NCBI GenBank assembly: GCA_963977405.1
Contig: CAXBOY010000005.1
Span: 3,724 to 67,723 of the forward strand
Reading direction: 5' to 3'
Source: UBA5078 sp963977405
GTDB taxonomy: Bacteria; Pseudomonadota; Gammaproteobacteria; Pseudomonadales; Pseudohongiellaceae
DNA: 64,000 nt
Positions 50,141 through 59,898 of the stretch are shown piece after piece (position 1 is the first letter of the stretch; every line of letters starts with the position of its first letter). Under the pieces are notes generated by a model. That model made no database searches. It saw nothing but the letters and a program-made list of their open reading frames with translations, and was not told the DNA's origin. The position numbers were made by a program, and so were the translations under genes.

Positions 50141-52477
50141 TTGAAAAATAAACCTCAAAAGAAAGTCGATAAAGAACAGCAGCTTAGTTCTGTCACGCAG
50201 CGCATCATTCGAGAAGGGGTGTTGATCCTCAGTTTCTTGCTCGGGTTGTTTTTAGTGATTGCACTGCTCAGTTACTCCCCAAGGGACCCTGGTTTCACGA
50301 CCACGGGTAGCAGTGCGGATATTCAGAACGCCGTAGGGCAACTTGGCGCATGGATAGCGGACCTACTGTTTCATCTGTTCGGCTTCTTCGCGTATCTATT
50401 TCCTCTCGCTCTAGTGCTCAAGGCCATCGGTTTCCTGCGCAAGTCCGAACAGGGTGAAGAGCCGTTTTCGTGGGCGATGTTCGGCCTCAAGACCAGCGGT
50501 GTGATTCTGCTTGCCGTAGGCGCCTGCGCACTGGCGACGATGCATTTTGCGATAGGCGGCGATGTGCCTTGGCTGGCAGGCGGTGTCATTGGTTCTATGA
50601 TGGTTAACGTGACCGTGCCCGTATTTGCGGTGGTCGGCAGTACCTTATTGTATTTCGCGATATTCCTGCTGGGCCTGACCATCAGCGTGGAGATCTCTTG
50701 GCTACGCCTTGTCGACCGTACCGGCGCGTTAACTCTAAGTGGCTTGGCGTGGATAGCACAGACTTGGAAGGCATGGTGGGAGTCTAAGAAGGAAGAGCAG
50801 GGAACTCGCCAGATCCTGGAGACACGCAAGCGCGCGCTCGACGTCTACATAGAGAAAGAGAAGAAGCGCGTACCGCCAACTATCAAGCCAGTCGAGAAGA
50901 AGCCTGCCGTGAAGAGCGCTAGAGTTGAAAAAGAGCGCCAGGGCCGCCTATTTACGGCGCCTAACCCAGGCGACTTGCCCGCCATTGCGCTCCTAGACGA
51001 ATATAAGGGCGTGCAGAAGCAGGGTTTCTCCAAAGAGTCTTTAGAGGCCATGTCACGACTACTGGAGCTAAAACTGGGTGATTTCGGTATCGAGATTCAG
51101 GTTACTGAGGTCAACCCGGGGCCCGTGATCACGCGCTTCGAGGTGCAACCGGCCCCAGGTATTAAGGCGAGCCGCATTACCGGCTTAGGCAAGGATTTGG
51201 CGCGCTCATTGGCCTTGGTTAGCGTGCGTGTGGTGGAGGTTATTCCGGGTAAGACAGTGATCGGGATTGAGATTCCGAATGAGCATCGCGAGATGATTAT
51301 GCTCAGCCAAGTGCTGGCGTCCCCCGAATTCGACAAGTCGCCTTCTCCGGTTAGTATGGCTCTGGGGCACGATATTGTCGGCAAGCCCATGATAGTCGAC
51401 CTTGCCAAGATGCCTCACCTATTAGTTGCGGGAACCACCGGCTCGGGTAAGTCGGTCGGCATCAATGCCATGATCCTCAGCATCCTATTCAAATCTACGC
51501 CAGAGCAGGTGCGTATGATCATGATCGACCCGAAGATGCTTGAGCTGTCGGTCTACGACGGCATTCCTCATCTATTGACGCCGGTCATTACCGATATGAA
51601 AGATGCCGCCAATGGCTTGCGCTGGAGTGTTGCGGAGATGGAGCGCCGCTATAAACTCATGTCGGCTCTCGGTGTGCGCAACTTAGCGGGTTATAACAAG
51701 AAGGTTACGGATGCTGCGAAGAGTGGCCAGCCAATTATCGACCCCCTGTGGCGCGCCGACCCGATGCAGTTATTGGAGGACCAGCAGGCACCTGTGCTCG
51801 AGGCCTTGCCTATGATCGTGGTCATTGTCGACGAGCTTGCCGACATGATGATGGTAGTGGGTAAAAAGGTTGAAGAATTGATCGCCCGCATCGCGCAGAA
51901 GGCGCGTGCGGCGGGGATACACCTGATTCTAGCGACCCAACGACCATCGGTTGATGTGCTAACCGGTTTGATCAAAGCGAATATCCCGACGCGTCTGTCG
52001 TTCATGGTGCAGTCGAAAATCGACTCTCGCACCATTCTAGGTGAGGGTGGTGCTGAGCAACTCTTGGGTAACGGCGACATGCTATTTATGCCTCCCGGAG
52101 GCGGTATCGCGACGCGCGTTCATGGTGCCTTCGTTAGCGATAACGAGGTGCACCGCGTGGTGGCGGATTGGAAGTCCCGCGGCGAACCCGTCTACATCGA
52201 TGAAATCACTCAGGGCACCGAGGATCGCGACATGGGCGCCTTCGGCGGTGGCGGCGATGAAGAGGGCGGTGCCGAAGAGGACGACGCGCTCTATGACGAG
52301 GCCGTGGCCTTCGTGACTGAGTCTCGTAAGGCCTCTATCTCTGCCGTTCAACGCAAGCTGCGCATTGGCTATAACCGGGCAGCTCGTATGATCGACGCGA
52401 TGGAAGCAGCGGGTGTTGTCACCTCTATGAATACCAACGGCAGTCGCGAAGTAATCGCGCCGCCTCCACCGCGATAA
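50141..52477 (+). CDS. ftsK: DNA translocase FtsK
   Basis: Couples chromosome dimer resolution to division. The 778-residue protein has four membrane segments in about residues 25-190, a short basic linker, and a RecA-like motor with Walker A GTTGSGKSVGIN (near 432) and Walker B MIVVIVDELADMMM. A C-terminal gamma winged helix reads the KOPS sequences. The start is TTG at 50141 (MKNKPQKKVDKEQQ), with CAGGTG upstream; no ATG gives a full first membrane segment. The linker is much shorter than that of E. coli FtsK (1329 residues), as is usual outside enterics. lolA follows after 13 bases. Confidence 0.95.
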   Translation: MKNKPQKKVDKEQQLSSVTQRIIREGVLILSFLLGLFLVIALLSYSPRDPGFTTTGSSADIQNAVGQLGAWIADLLFHLFGFFAYLFPLALVLKAIGFLRKSEQGEEPFSWAMFGLKTSGVILLAVGACALATMHFAIGGDVPWLAGGVIGSMMVNVTVPVFAVVGSTLLYFAIFLLGLTISVEISWLRLVDRTGALTLSGLAWIAQTWKAWWESKKEEQGTRQILETRKRALDVYIEKEKKRVPPTIKPVEKKPAVKSARVEKERQGRLFTAPNPGDLPAIALLDEYKGVQKQGFSKESLEAMSRLLELKLGDFGIEIQVTEVNPGPVITRFEVQPAPGIKASRITGLGKDLARSLALVSVRVVEVIPGKTVIGIEIPNEHREMIMLSQVLASPEFDKSPSPVSMALGHDIVGKPMIVDLAKMPHLLVAGTTGSGKSVGINAMILSILFKSTPEQVRMIMIDPKMLELSVYDGIPHLLTPVITDMKDAANGLRWSVAEMERRYKLMSALGVRNLAGYNKKVTDAAKSGQPIIDPLWRADPMQLLEDQQAPVLEALPMIVVIVDELADMMMVVGKKVEELIARIAQKARAAGIHLILATQRPSVDVLTGLIKANIPTRLSFMVQSKIDSRTILGEGGAEQLLGNGDMLFMPPGGGIATRVHGAFVSDNEVHRVVADWKSRGEPVYIDEITQGTEDRDMGAFGGGGDEEGGAEEDDALYDEAVAFVTESRKASISAVQRKLRIGYNRAARMIDAMEAAGVVTSMNTNGSREVIAPPPPR

Positions 52478-52490
52478 TTAGGATCTCTAT

Positions 52491-53144
52491 ATGGGTTTGC
52501 GCTCTGTTTTTGTGTTTTGCTGCGGACCGCTCGCCTTCGTTTTAGGTGGTGGTATGGTAATGGCGCAGGACGAATCCGCAGCGTCGTTGTCCCAACTACT
52601 CGGCAATATAGAGACCTTTCAGGCCGATGTGCGGCAACTGATTGTGGAGTCTACGGGCGGGGTGTTAGAACAGAGTGAGATTCTGTTCAAGCTCAAGCGT
52701 CCCAATGGCTTTTACTGGGAGACGACAGAGCCATACCCAGAGCTAATCGTGACCGACGGTGAGCGCCTATGGAATTATCAGCCAGACCTTCTGCAAGTGA
52801 CGGTTGAAGCTTGGGAGCCGGAGCGTTCCGAGTTAGCCGCACAGTTGCTCAGTGGTCGTGTTGATGAGATCGAAGCTGATTACTTTATTACTGGCGGCGA
52901 CGTGGGCAACGGTAATGCATTCGAGTTCATCCTAGAGCCTGTCGACCCGGCAAGTCTCTACGAACGCGTTACCCTGTATTTCCGCGGTCAGACGCTGAAC
53001 TCTATTCATGTGGACAACGGCAATGGTCAGCGTACCTTCTGGGAGTTCTTCAATCACGAGATCAATGAGCCTATCGAAGACTCTGTGTTCGTGTTCGAAG
53101 TGCCGGACGACATCGAACTGATCGACAATCGCGCTGCAAACTAA
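52491..53144 (+). CDS. lolA: Outer-membrane lipoprotein carrier protein
   Basis: A periplasmic chaperone that carries lipoproteins from LolCDE to LolB. The 217-residue protein has a signal peptide ending near MVMAQ (residue 25). LolA features follow: IETFQADVRQLIVES, LKRPNGFYWETTEPYPELIVTDG and a C-terminal FEVPDDIELIDN. Its place between ftsK and rarA is the usual one. Confidence 0.93.
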   Translation: MGLRSVFVFCCGPLAFVLGGGMVMAQDESAASLSQLLGNIETFQADVRQLIVESTGGVLEQSEILFKLKRPNGFYWETTEPYPELIVTDGERLWNYQPDLLQVTVEAWEPERSELAAQLLSGRVDEIEADYFITGGDVGNGNAFEFILEPVDPASLYERVTLYFRGQTLNSIHVDNGNGQRTFWEFFNHEINEPIEDSVFVFEVPDDIELIDNRAAN

Positions 53145-53168
53145 ACCCGCTTAACGCTGAGGCTTGAT

Positions 53169-54551
53169 ATGTCCGAGTCATTATTTGATGCCCTCGAACA
53201 AGAAGCGCAACCGAATACTACTGCTGCGTTTCAACCTTTGGCGTCGCGCATGCGCCCAATCCGTCTCGAGGACTTCATCGGTCAGGAACATCTGCTTGGC
53301 CCGGGCAAACCCCTAGGCGAGGCAATACGACGTGGCGCGCCCCACTCAATGATCCTGTGGGGGCCACCTGGAGTAGGCAAGACCACTCTGGCTAGAATGC
53401 TGGCCCATGCCAGCGATGGGCATTTCGAAAGTATCTCCGCCGTGCTCAGTGGCGTGAAGGACATTCGCGCGGCTGTTGAGCGCGCGCAAATGCTGCGCCG
53501 CGCCAAAGGCAAGCCGACTGTCCTGTTCGTCGATGAGGTGCACCGCTTCAATAAGAGCCAACAAGACGCCTTCCTGCCCCATGTAGAGGATGGCACGCTG
53601 ATCTTCGTCGGCGCGACCACCGAGAACCCTTCCTTCGAACTCAATAACGCCTTGTTATCTAGGGCGCGGGTCTATTTGCTCAAGAGTCTAGATGATGAAG
53701 CTATTTTGCGCCTGATAGATCTCGCCCTGCAGGACAAGGAGCGTGGCCTAGGGCGGCAGGAAATAGCGGTTAGCCAAGAGGCGCGTCAACGCATGGCGGG
53801 TGCAGCCGATGGCGATGCGCGCGGTGTTCTTAACCTTCTGGAGATTGCCGTAGACTTGGCCAATGAAGTAGACGGCACGCTGCAGGTAGACATGGCGGTA
53901 GTGGAGCAGGTGCTGCAAGGGGGCAGTCGTCGTTTCGATAAGGGGGGTGATGCCTTCTACGAACAGATATCCGCCCTACACAAGGCTGTGCGCGGCTCCA
54001 GCCCAGACGGGGCGCTGTATTGGTTTGTGCGCATGTTGGACGGTGGCTGTGATCCGTTATATATTGCCCGCCGTTTAGTGCGCATGGCGAGCGAGGATAT
54101 AGGCAACGCCGACCCTAGAGCCCTGCAGATGGCGATGTCTGCCTGGGACGCCTACCTGCGTCTAGGTAGTCCGGAGGGCGACCTAGTGATCGCCCATACG
54201 GTGATTTATCTAGCCTGTGCGCCGAAGAGCAATGCGGTTTATAGTGCCTTCAATGAGGCCATGGCGACGGTGCAGAAGGGGGCGTCATTAGAGGTGCCCA
54301 TGCACCTACGCAATGCGCCCACCAGTTTGATGAAGGACATGGATTTTGGCGCCGAGTATCGCTATGCCCATGACGAACCTGGGGCCTATGCGGCAGGGGA
54401 AAATTATCTGCCCGAGGCGCTGCAAGACATGCGCTTCTATCACCCTAGTGAGTATGGTTTAGAGGCGAAAATACGCGAAAAGCTCGACTATTTACGCGAA
54501 CGCGACGAACAAAGTCCCGTGCAGCGCTACTCTGACAGACGAGGTAAATGA
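53169..54551 (+). CDS. rarA: Replication-associated recombination protein A
   Basis: A AAA+ ATPase acting at stalled forks, related to clamp loaders. The 460-residue protein has PLASRMRPIRLEDFIGQEHLLG, Walker A GPPGVGKTTLA and Walker B LFVDEVHRFNKSQQDAFLP, followed by the RarA C-terminal tetramerisation part. Its TGA stop overlaps the crcB start (ATGA). Confidence 0.95.
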   Translation: MSESLFDALEQEAQPNTTAAFQPLASRMRPIRLEDFIGQEHLLGPGKPLGEAIRRGAPHSMILWGPPGVGKTTLARMLAHASDGHFESISAVLSGVKDIRAAVERAQMLRRAKGKPTVLFVDEVHRFNKSQQDAFLPHVEDGTLIFVGATTENPSFELNNALLSRARVYLLKSLDDEAILRLIDLALQDKERGLGRQEIAVSQEARQRMAGAADGDARGVLNLLEIAVDLANEVDGTLQVDMAVVEQVLQGGSRRFDKGGDAFYEQISALHKAVRGSSPDGALYWFVRMLDGGCDPLYIARRLVRMASEDIGNADPRALQMAMSAWDAYLRLGSPEGDLVIAHTVIYLACAPKSNAVYSAFNEAMATVQKGASLEVPMHLRNAPTSLMKDMDFGAEYRYAHDEPGAYAAGENYLPEALQDMRFYHPSEYGLEAKIREKLDYLRERDEQSPVQRYSDRRGK

Positions 54552-54925
54552 TGATGTATTCTCTCGCAGTAGCCTTTGGCGGGGCGCTAGGCGCAGTGTC
54601 TCGATACTGGCTAATAGGCGCAGTGAGTGCGGCCTCGAATCATCGCTTTCCATGGGGCACGCTCGCCGTCAATGTATTAGGCTCTTTGTTGATTGGTATG
54701 ATGTATGTGCTCATTAGCGAGCGCATGGCTTTATCGGAGCAATGGCGCGCCGTGTTGATCGTCGGCTACTTGGGCGCCTTCACCACATTCTCTACGTTCT
54801 CTTTAGACGCCCTTTTATTGGCGCAAGAGGGCTTTTTACTACAGGCGCTCGCGTATATTGTTAGCAGTGTATTGATCTGCTTGTTGTGCGCTTGGTTGGG
54901 TATCGCCTTGATGCGGGCCCTCTAA
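54548..54925 (+). CDS. crcB: Fluoride ion channel CrcB
   Basis: A small membrane protein that exports fluoride as a dual-topology dimer. The 125 residues hold four hydrophobic segments and the family motifs GGALGAVSRYW, NVLGSLLIG and GAFTTFSTFS. It is the single-gene form. Two ATG codons follow each other at 54548 and 54551; the first overlaps the rarA stop. There is no room for a fluoride riboswitch before it, so expression presumably follows the operon. Confidence 0.94.
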   Translation: MMMYSLAVAFGGALGAVSRYWLIGAVSAASNHRFPWGTLAVNVLGSLLIGMMYVLISERMALSEQWRAVLIVGYLGAFTTFSTFSLDALLLAQEGFLLQALAYIVSSVLICLLCAWLGIALMRAL

Positions 54926-54956
54926 TTCACTTAGCAAAGAAGGAAGATTGAAATCC

Positions 54957-56231
54957 ATGTTGGACCCTAAATGGTTACGCACAGAACCCGAAAAGCTGGC
55001 GGCTTTGTTGAAGAAGAAGAATTACGACTTGGATATCGCCCTAGTCAACGACTTGGACGCGAAGCGTCGCGAGCTCCAGCAGGAGACAGAGAAGCTGCAG
55101 AACGAGCGTAATGTACGCTCCAAATCGATAGGACAGGCCAAAGCTTCCGGTCAGGATATCGAGCCTTTGCTGGCCGAGGTTGCCCACCTAGGCGACTCGC
55201 TGGAAGAGAACAAGAAAGCACTTGCAGAGGTTCAAGAGACCTTTAACGACCTACTGATGCGGATGCCCAATGTGCCACAGGACTGCGTGCCTGCCGGCAA
55301 AGACGAGCATGACAATCAAGAACTGCGTCGCTGGGGCACGCCCCGCGTGTTCGATTTCGAAGTGCTAGACCATGTGGCAATCGGTGAGGCCATGGAGACC
55401 ATGGACTTCCCAACTGCTACTAAGCTTACTGGTACTCGTTTCGTAGTAATGAAAGGGGCGATGGCGAAGATACATCGCGCACTCATTCAGCTGATGCTGG
55501 ACCAGCACACTCTCGAGCACGGTTACACCGAGGTATACGTGCCTTATATCGTCAACCGAGAGTCCCTGATGGGAACAGGCCAGCTGCCTAAGTTCGCCGA
55601 GGACCTGTTTCGCTTGGAGGGAGAAGACGAGTATTACCTGATTCCAACTGCGGAAGTACCCGTGACCAATCTTGTGCGCGATTCTATCGTGCCAGCCGAA
55701 CAAATGCCCTTGAAGTTTGTTTGCCACACGCCGTGTTTCCGCAGCGAAGCAGGCAGCTATGGTCGCGATACCCGTGGCATGATCCGTCAGCATCAGTTCG
55801 AGAAGGTCGAGTTAGTGCAGATGGTGAGACCAGAACAATCAGATGCGGCACTTGAGGAGTTGACCGGGCACGCAGAGAAGATCCTGCAGATGCTAGAGCT
55901 GCCTTACCGCACCATGCTGCTTTGTGGTGGCGACATGAGCGCGGGTGCTGCTCGCACTATCGACTTAGAAGTGTGGCTGCCCTCACAGGACTGTTATCGC
56001 GAGATCAGCTCTTGCAGCACCTTTGAAGATTATCAGGCGCGGAGAATGCAGGCTCGCTGGCGTAATCCTGAGACCGGTAAGCCGGAGTTGCTCCATACCT
56101 TGAACGGGTCTGGTCTTGCGATTGGTCGCACGCTCGTCGCGATACTTGAGAACTATCAGAACGCGGATGGCTCGGTGACGATTCCCGAGGCCCTGCGCTC
56201 CTATATGGGCGGCGCACAGCGCATCGCCTGA
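54957..56231 (+). CDS. serS: Seryl-tRNA synthetase
   Basis: A class II synthetase charging tRNA-Ser. The N-terminal coiled-coil arm covers about 30-105, and the catalytic domain carries motif 2 (FRSEAGSYGRDTRGMIRQHQFEKVE) and motif 3 (LNGSGLAIGRTLVAILENYQ). The ATG at 54957 is favoured over an in-frame TTG at 54948: AGGAAG at 54941-54946 is spaced correctly only for the ATG, and MLDPKWLR is the family start. The length is 424 residues. Its cognate tRNA-Ser(UGA) gene is 5.6 kb downstream. Confidence 0.96.
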   Translation: MLDPKWLRTEPEKLAALLKKKNYDLDIALVNDLDAKRRELQQETEKLQNERNVRSKSIGQAKASGQDIEPLLAEVAHLGDSLEENKKALAEVQETFNDLLMRMPNVPQDCVPAGKDEHDNQELRRWGTPRVFDFEVLDHVAIGEAMETMDFPTATKLTGTRFVVMKGAMAKIHRALIQLMLDQHTLEHGYTEVYVPYIVNRESLMGTGQLPKFAEDLFRLEGEDEYYLIPTAEVPVTNLVRDSIVPAEQMPLKFVCHTPCFRSEAGSYGRDTRGMIRQHQFEKVELVQMVRPEQSDAALEELTGHAEKILQMLELPYRTMLLCGGDMSAGAARTIDLEVWLPSQDCYREISSCSTFEDYQARRMQARWRNPETGKPELLHTLNGSGLAIGRTLVAILENYQNADGSVTIPEALRSYMGGAQRIA

Positions 56232-56267
56232 TCTAGAAAGTCTCGAGACTCTCCTGGAGAGTGGTAT

Positions 56268-57680
56268 ATGCAGTTCCTACCGATATTTTTGAATGTCCGT
56301 GCCCAAAATTGCTTGATCGTAGGCGGTGGCGAGGTGGCCTATCGTAAGGCCGTACTTCTCGATCGCGCAGGCGCAAGACTGCGTGTGGTTGCCCCCAAGA
56401 TCAGTGCAGAGCTCGAGGCCCTCGTAATAGCTGGTGCCGGTGAGTTGCGCATTCGTGCCTTCAAAGAGAGTGACCTTGACGGTGTGTTCCTCGCCGTTGC
56501 AGCAACCGATGACGAGGAAGTGAATGGCAATGTTTCCATCGCCGCGAAGAGTCGCGGCTTACCCGTGAACGTGGTGGATAAACCAGCGCTATGCAGCTTC
56601 ATAGTTCCCTCGATCGTGGACCGTTCTCCCATCGTGATCGCGATTTCCAGTGGCGGTACCTCGCCAATTTTGACGCGCAAACTAAAAGAGAAAATTGAGA
56701 TTTTGGTGCCCGCCGCCTATGGTCGTTTGGCTCTTATGCTTGGTGCCTTTCGTGGGCGAGTGAAGAGTGTCGTCACGGATTTCAAGACGCGTACTCGCTT
56801 CTGGGAGGCTCTACTCTCTGGACCTATGCCCGGCATGGTTTTGTCGGGTGACGAGGACCAGGCGCGGCGCTATGTCGAGCATCAACTTGCCGCCTCCGAG
56901 CAGATCGAAGTGCGCGGCGAAGTCTATCTTGTTGGAGCGGGGCCAGGTGACCCCGATTTGTTGACGCTAAAGGCGTTACGCATTATGCATGAGGCCGACG
57001 TGGTACTTTACGACCGCCTAGTATCGCCCGAGATTCTACGGCGCGTGCGTCCAGATGCTGACATGATTAATGTGGGTAAGGAGCGTGCGAATCATTCTGT
57101 ACCACAAGAGCAGATTAATGAGATGCTGGTGCGTCTTGCTCAAGAGGGCAAGAAGGTGCTGCGCCTAAAAGGGGGTGATCCTTTCATCTTCGGCCGCGGT
57201 GGAGAAGAGATCGACAGGCTCGCTGAAGCGAATATTCCCTTCCAAGTGATTCCAGGTATTACCGCCGCATCGGGTTGCGCCTGTTATGCCGGCATTCCAT
57301 TGACCCATCGTGACTGTGCGCAATCCGTGCGTTTTGTAGCTGGGCATTTGAAGGATGGCAGTATTGACCTAGATTGGGACGAATTGGCGAAAGAACACCA
57401 GACAGTCGTTTTCTATATGGGGCTAGTGGGTTTGGAGACTATCTGCGCTAAACTGATTGCGCATGGCGCGCCATCGACGCGGCCGATAGCATTGGTGCAG
57501 CAGGGCACCACGCCGAATCAGTTGGTACTTAAGGGCACTTTGGAGTCCATGCCGAAAATTGTTAACACCATTGAAGTGAAGGCGCCTACGATTATCATCG
57601 TTGGCGCTGTTGTGAGCTTGCAAGATAAATATTCTTGGTTTAGAAAAGAAGCGCTCGTGGATGAGAGCGCTCTAGTCTGA
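56268..57680 (+). CDS. cysG: Siroheme synthase (trifunctional)
   Basis: Makes siroheme for sulfite and nitrite reductases. The N-terminal half (1-~210) is the NAD-dependent dehydrogenase/ferrochelatase with VGGGEVAYRKAVLLDRAGA. The C-terminal half is the uroporphyrinogen III methyltransferase with VGAGPGDPDLLTLKALR and LRLKGGDPFIFGRGGEE. At 470 residues it matches E. coli CysG (457). It lies 36 bases after serS, as in Pseudomonas. Confidence 0.95.
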   Translation: MQFLPIFLNVRAQNCLIVGGGEVAYRKAVLLDRAGARLRVVAPKISAELEALVIAGAGELRIRAFKESDLDGVFLAVAATDDEEVNGNVSIAAKSRGLPVNVVDKPALCSFIVPSIVDRSPIVIAISSGGTSPILTRKLKEKIEILVPAAYGRLALMLGAFRGRVKSVVTDFKTRTRFWEALLSGPMPGMVLSGDEDQARRYVEHQLAASEQIEVRGEVYLVGAGPGDPDLLTLKALRIMHEADVVLYDRLVSPEILRRVRPDADMINVGKERANHSVPQEQINEMLVRLAQEGKKVLRLKGGDPFIFGRGGEEIDRLAEANIPFQVIPGITAASGCACYAGIPLTHRDCAQSVRFVAGHLKDGSIDLDWDELAKEHQTVVFYMGLVGLETICAKLIAHGAPSTRPIALVQQGTTPNQLVLKGTLESMPKIVNTIEVKAPTIIIVGAVVSLQDKYSWFRKEALVDESALV

Positions 57681-57692
57681 TGCTATCTTTGA

Positions 57693-58796
57693 CTAATCGA
57701 TCAAATTAAATTCTTTGCCGAGTATGTCGAGAATTTCCTGTCGTGGGTTGTCAGCTAAGGTCACCGGTTTGCCAATGATTTTCTCGGCGATACCTAGGTA
57801 AGTGCTGGAGATTTGCATCAGAATCGCTTCTGGCAGTGCATTGTCGCGCGCTAGAGCAGCACGCTCCGGCATACGATCTTTGTTCAACAAAATGTCGGGG
57901 TCTGGGAAGTACTGCAAAAGTTGCTGGCGAAACTCTTCTTTGGATTTTTCGATCACCTTGCCCTCGCGGTAGGAGGGGCCATCCCAAATGCGCGAAGAGT
58001 CTGGCGTACCGACCTCGTCCATATAGATCAATTTATCCTGACCGTTAATGTCTTTGACATAGCCGAACTCGAATTTGGTGTCGACGAAGACTTGATCAAT
58101 TTTCTGTAACTCATTGCTGATAACATCGAAGCCTTCGCGCAGCAATTTCTCGTAGAAGTCGATGTCTTCGAAGCTACGGAAGTTGAACGCCGCGTAATTC
58201 TGTTCGATGTCGTGACGCGTGATATTCACATCGTCGGCCTCTGGTACGCCAGGTATGCCCTTAAGGATACCCTTGGTAGAGGGAGTTATGAGTAGCTCTG
58301 GTAGCTTCTGATCTTTTTGTAAACCGTCGGGAATGCTGATGCCGCAGAAGTCGCGCTCGCCCTTGGTGTAGGCACGCCACATGGATCCAGTAATGTACTG
58401 ACGACAGATCGCCTCGATCATTACGGGCTTAGCTTTCTGCACAATCCAGACGAATGGGTGAGGGATCTCGAGGATGTGGCTCTCGGCTAGGCCTTGCTCG
58501 CGAAAGAGCTTAAACCAATGATTGGAGATTGCATTGAGAGCAGCGCCTTTGCCCGGTACACCATTCAAACCACCTTCACCATGCCAGATGCAATCGAACG
58601 CCGAGATGCGATCGCTGATCACCATGATCGCCAACGGCGCATCGGGGGCTACCTTATAGCCGCGCTCCTTAATCAAGCGTTCACTATCCTCTGGTGTTAA
58701 CCAGTATACGGAACGGACCTTGCCGCTGTGGACAGGTTGATTAGTGCGAATGGGCAGGTCGTTATTAACGGCGAGTACGCTATTGGCAAGGCTCAT
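57693..58796 (-). CDS. purC: Phosphoribosylaminoimidazole-succinocarboxamide synthase (long type)
   Basis: The purine-pathway SAICAR synthetase. At 367 residues it belongs to the long form found in some gammaproteobacteria, rather than the ~237-residue E. coli form. The nucleotide-binding start HSGKVRSVYWL, the ISDRISAFDCIWHGEG segment and FVDTKFEFGYVKDINGQDKLIYMDEVGTPDSSR are characteristic. It converges on cysG with a 12-base gap. About 95 bases separate it from tusE. Confidence 0.93.
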   Translation of the reverse strand: MSLANSVLAVNNDLPIRTNQPVHSGKVRSVYWLTPEDSERLIKERGYKVAPDAPLAIMVISDRISAFDCIWHGEGGLNGVPGKGAALNAISNHWFKLFREQGLAESHILEIPHPFVWIVQKAKPVMIEAICRQYITGSMWRAYTKGERDFCGISIPDGLQKDQKLPELLITPSTKGILKGIPGVPEADDVNITRHDIEQNYAAFNFRSFEDIDFYEKLLREGFDVISNELQKIDQVFVDTKFEFGYVKDINGQDKLIYMDEVGTPDSSRIWDGPSYREGKVIEKSKEEFRQQLLQYFPDPDILLNKDRMPERAALARDNALPEAILMQISSTYLGIAEKIIGKPVTLADNPRQEILDILGKEFNLID

Positions 58797-58891
58797 AGTG
58801 CTGTGTCCTTCAAAGTGCTATGGGTCAGTTGGCATGCAAAAAAAGATCGCGAATCATAGCAGAAAACCCGATTCGCGACAGCCTAAGCTGT

Positions 58892-59230
58892 CTAGAAACA
58901 ATTCGTTGGCCGTGGCAGGCCGGCGATCTTACTAGCTAACAAAGCGGGGTTGCCAGGGAAGAGTTTCATCAGATAAATACTACGACCTTTGTCTGCTCCT
59001 AGTTCACTGGCCACTAGCTTGACTAGGGGGCGCATGGCAGGAGATAGGCCAGTGCGCTGATAGAACTCTCGCAGTACGTCTAGTACTTCCCAGTGTGCCT
59101 CGAGCAACGCTATCGACTCGCTAGACGCGAGTTTATCTGCAACTTCTGGGCTCCAGTCTTCGAGGCTGCGCAGATAGCCATCTTTATCTAGTGGGATCGC
59201 CTTGTGATTGTGAAGAAGCAACTGACTCAT
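58892..59230 (-). CDS. tusE: Sulfur relay protein TusE (DsrC family)
   Basis: Accepts persulfide from TusBCD and passes it to MnmA. The 112-residue protein ends in KIAGLPRPTNCF, with the single reactive Cys at the penultimate position (C111). The second cysteine of true DsrC proteins, 11 residues earlier, is replaced by Ser, which supports a tRNA-thiolation role rather than sulfite reduction. It is last in tusD-C-B-E, 10 bases after tusB. Confidence 0.93.
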   Translation of the reverse strand: MSQLLLHNHKAIPLDKDGYLRSLEDWSPEVADKLASSESIALLEAHWEVLDVLREFYQRTGLSPAMRPLVKLVASELGADKGRSIYLMKLFPGNPALLASKIAGLPRPTNCF

Positions 59231-59240
59231 TCGCGATGCC

Positions 59241-59522
59241 TTAGAACCAACTCACGCTGCGACTGTGCTGACAGGCTAGCTCTACAAACTGCGCATAGTC
59301 GACGGAAATGACCGTGGAGGGCAGGCTAATGCCGCGGGCTTCAGTGTCTTCCTTTAAGGCAAATAACTTTAGAGCTTGAGCTTGAGGATGCCCGGCGATT
59401 GCAGAGGCTTGATATACACCGTCTTCGATCAACAATAAGCTGTCGCCCCTAGTTGCCACTCTTAGGCAGGCGGCGAGGGCGTCATCGGCAGCGGTTTTAT
59501 TGACGGTATGTAGAGTGCTCAT
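59241..59522 (-). CDS. tusB: Sulfur relay protein TusB (DsrH family)
   Basis: A subunit of the TusBCD heterohexamer. It is 93 residues with STLHTVNKTAADDALAACLR and LLLIEDGVYQAS, as in TusB. It overlaps tusC by 4 bases. Family members contribute structure; the main sulfur-carrying cysteine is in TusD. Confidence 0.9.
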   Translation of the reverse strand: MSTLHTVNKTAADDALAACLRVATRGDSLLLIEDGVYQASAIAGHPQAQALKLFALKEDTEARGISLPSTVISVDYAQFVELACQHSRSVSWF

Positions 59523-59893
59523 AACTGATATACCACATCGGATTCACGAATCAGCGCCGCTATGGCCTCGGCGCTGCAGGCCTTTACGTCGATGGCGAGG
59601 GAAGCGGGGTCCAGATTTCGTGCGGATAGCGATTCTAATTCTGCGAATATGTTGTTTACATCGAATAGGGGCAGGGCGGATAGCGCAGCGCTAAGGTCCT
59701 TAGCTTCGATGCTCTTTGGCTTTTGGGCGCTTTTTAGTTGCCACACGCCATCGTCCATAAATACGAGGTTGATCTTCTGTTCGAATGCGGCAGTGGAGAG
59801 CACCATGTCTAGGCACGCCTTGGCGCGGCCGCTGCCATAGGGCGTGCTACGGCTAATAAAGGTGATGGTCTTTGGCGATTGAAGTGTCGACAT
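59519..59893 (-). CDS. tusC: Sulfur relay protein TusC (DsrF family)
   Basis: The middle subunit of TusBCD. The 124 residues include TFISRSTPYGSGRAKACLDM and NLVFMDDGVWQLKSAQKP, the typical TusC segments. It follows tusD by 5 bases and overlaps tusB by 4 bases. Confidence 0.92.
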   Translation of the reverse strand: MSTLQSPKTITFISRSTPYGSGRAKACLDMVLSTAAFEQKINLVFMDDGVWQLKSAQKPKSIEAKDLSAALSALPLFDVNNIFAELESLSARNLDPASLAIDVKACSAEAIAALIRESDVVYQL

Positions 59894-59898
59894 CGACT

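Noticed and set aside
54500..54548. Fluoride riboswitch before crcB
   Set aside because: crcB overlaps the rarA stop, leaving no leader, and the preceding sequence is coding.
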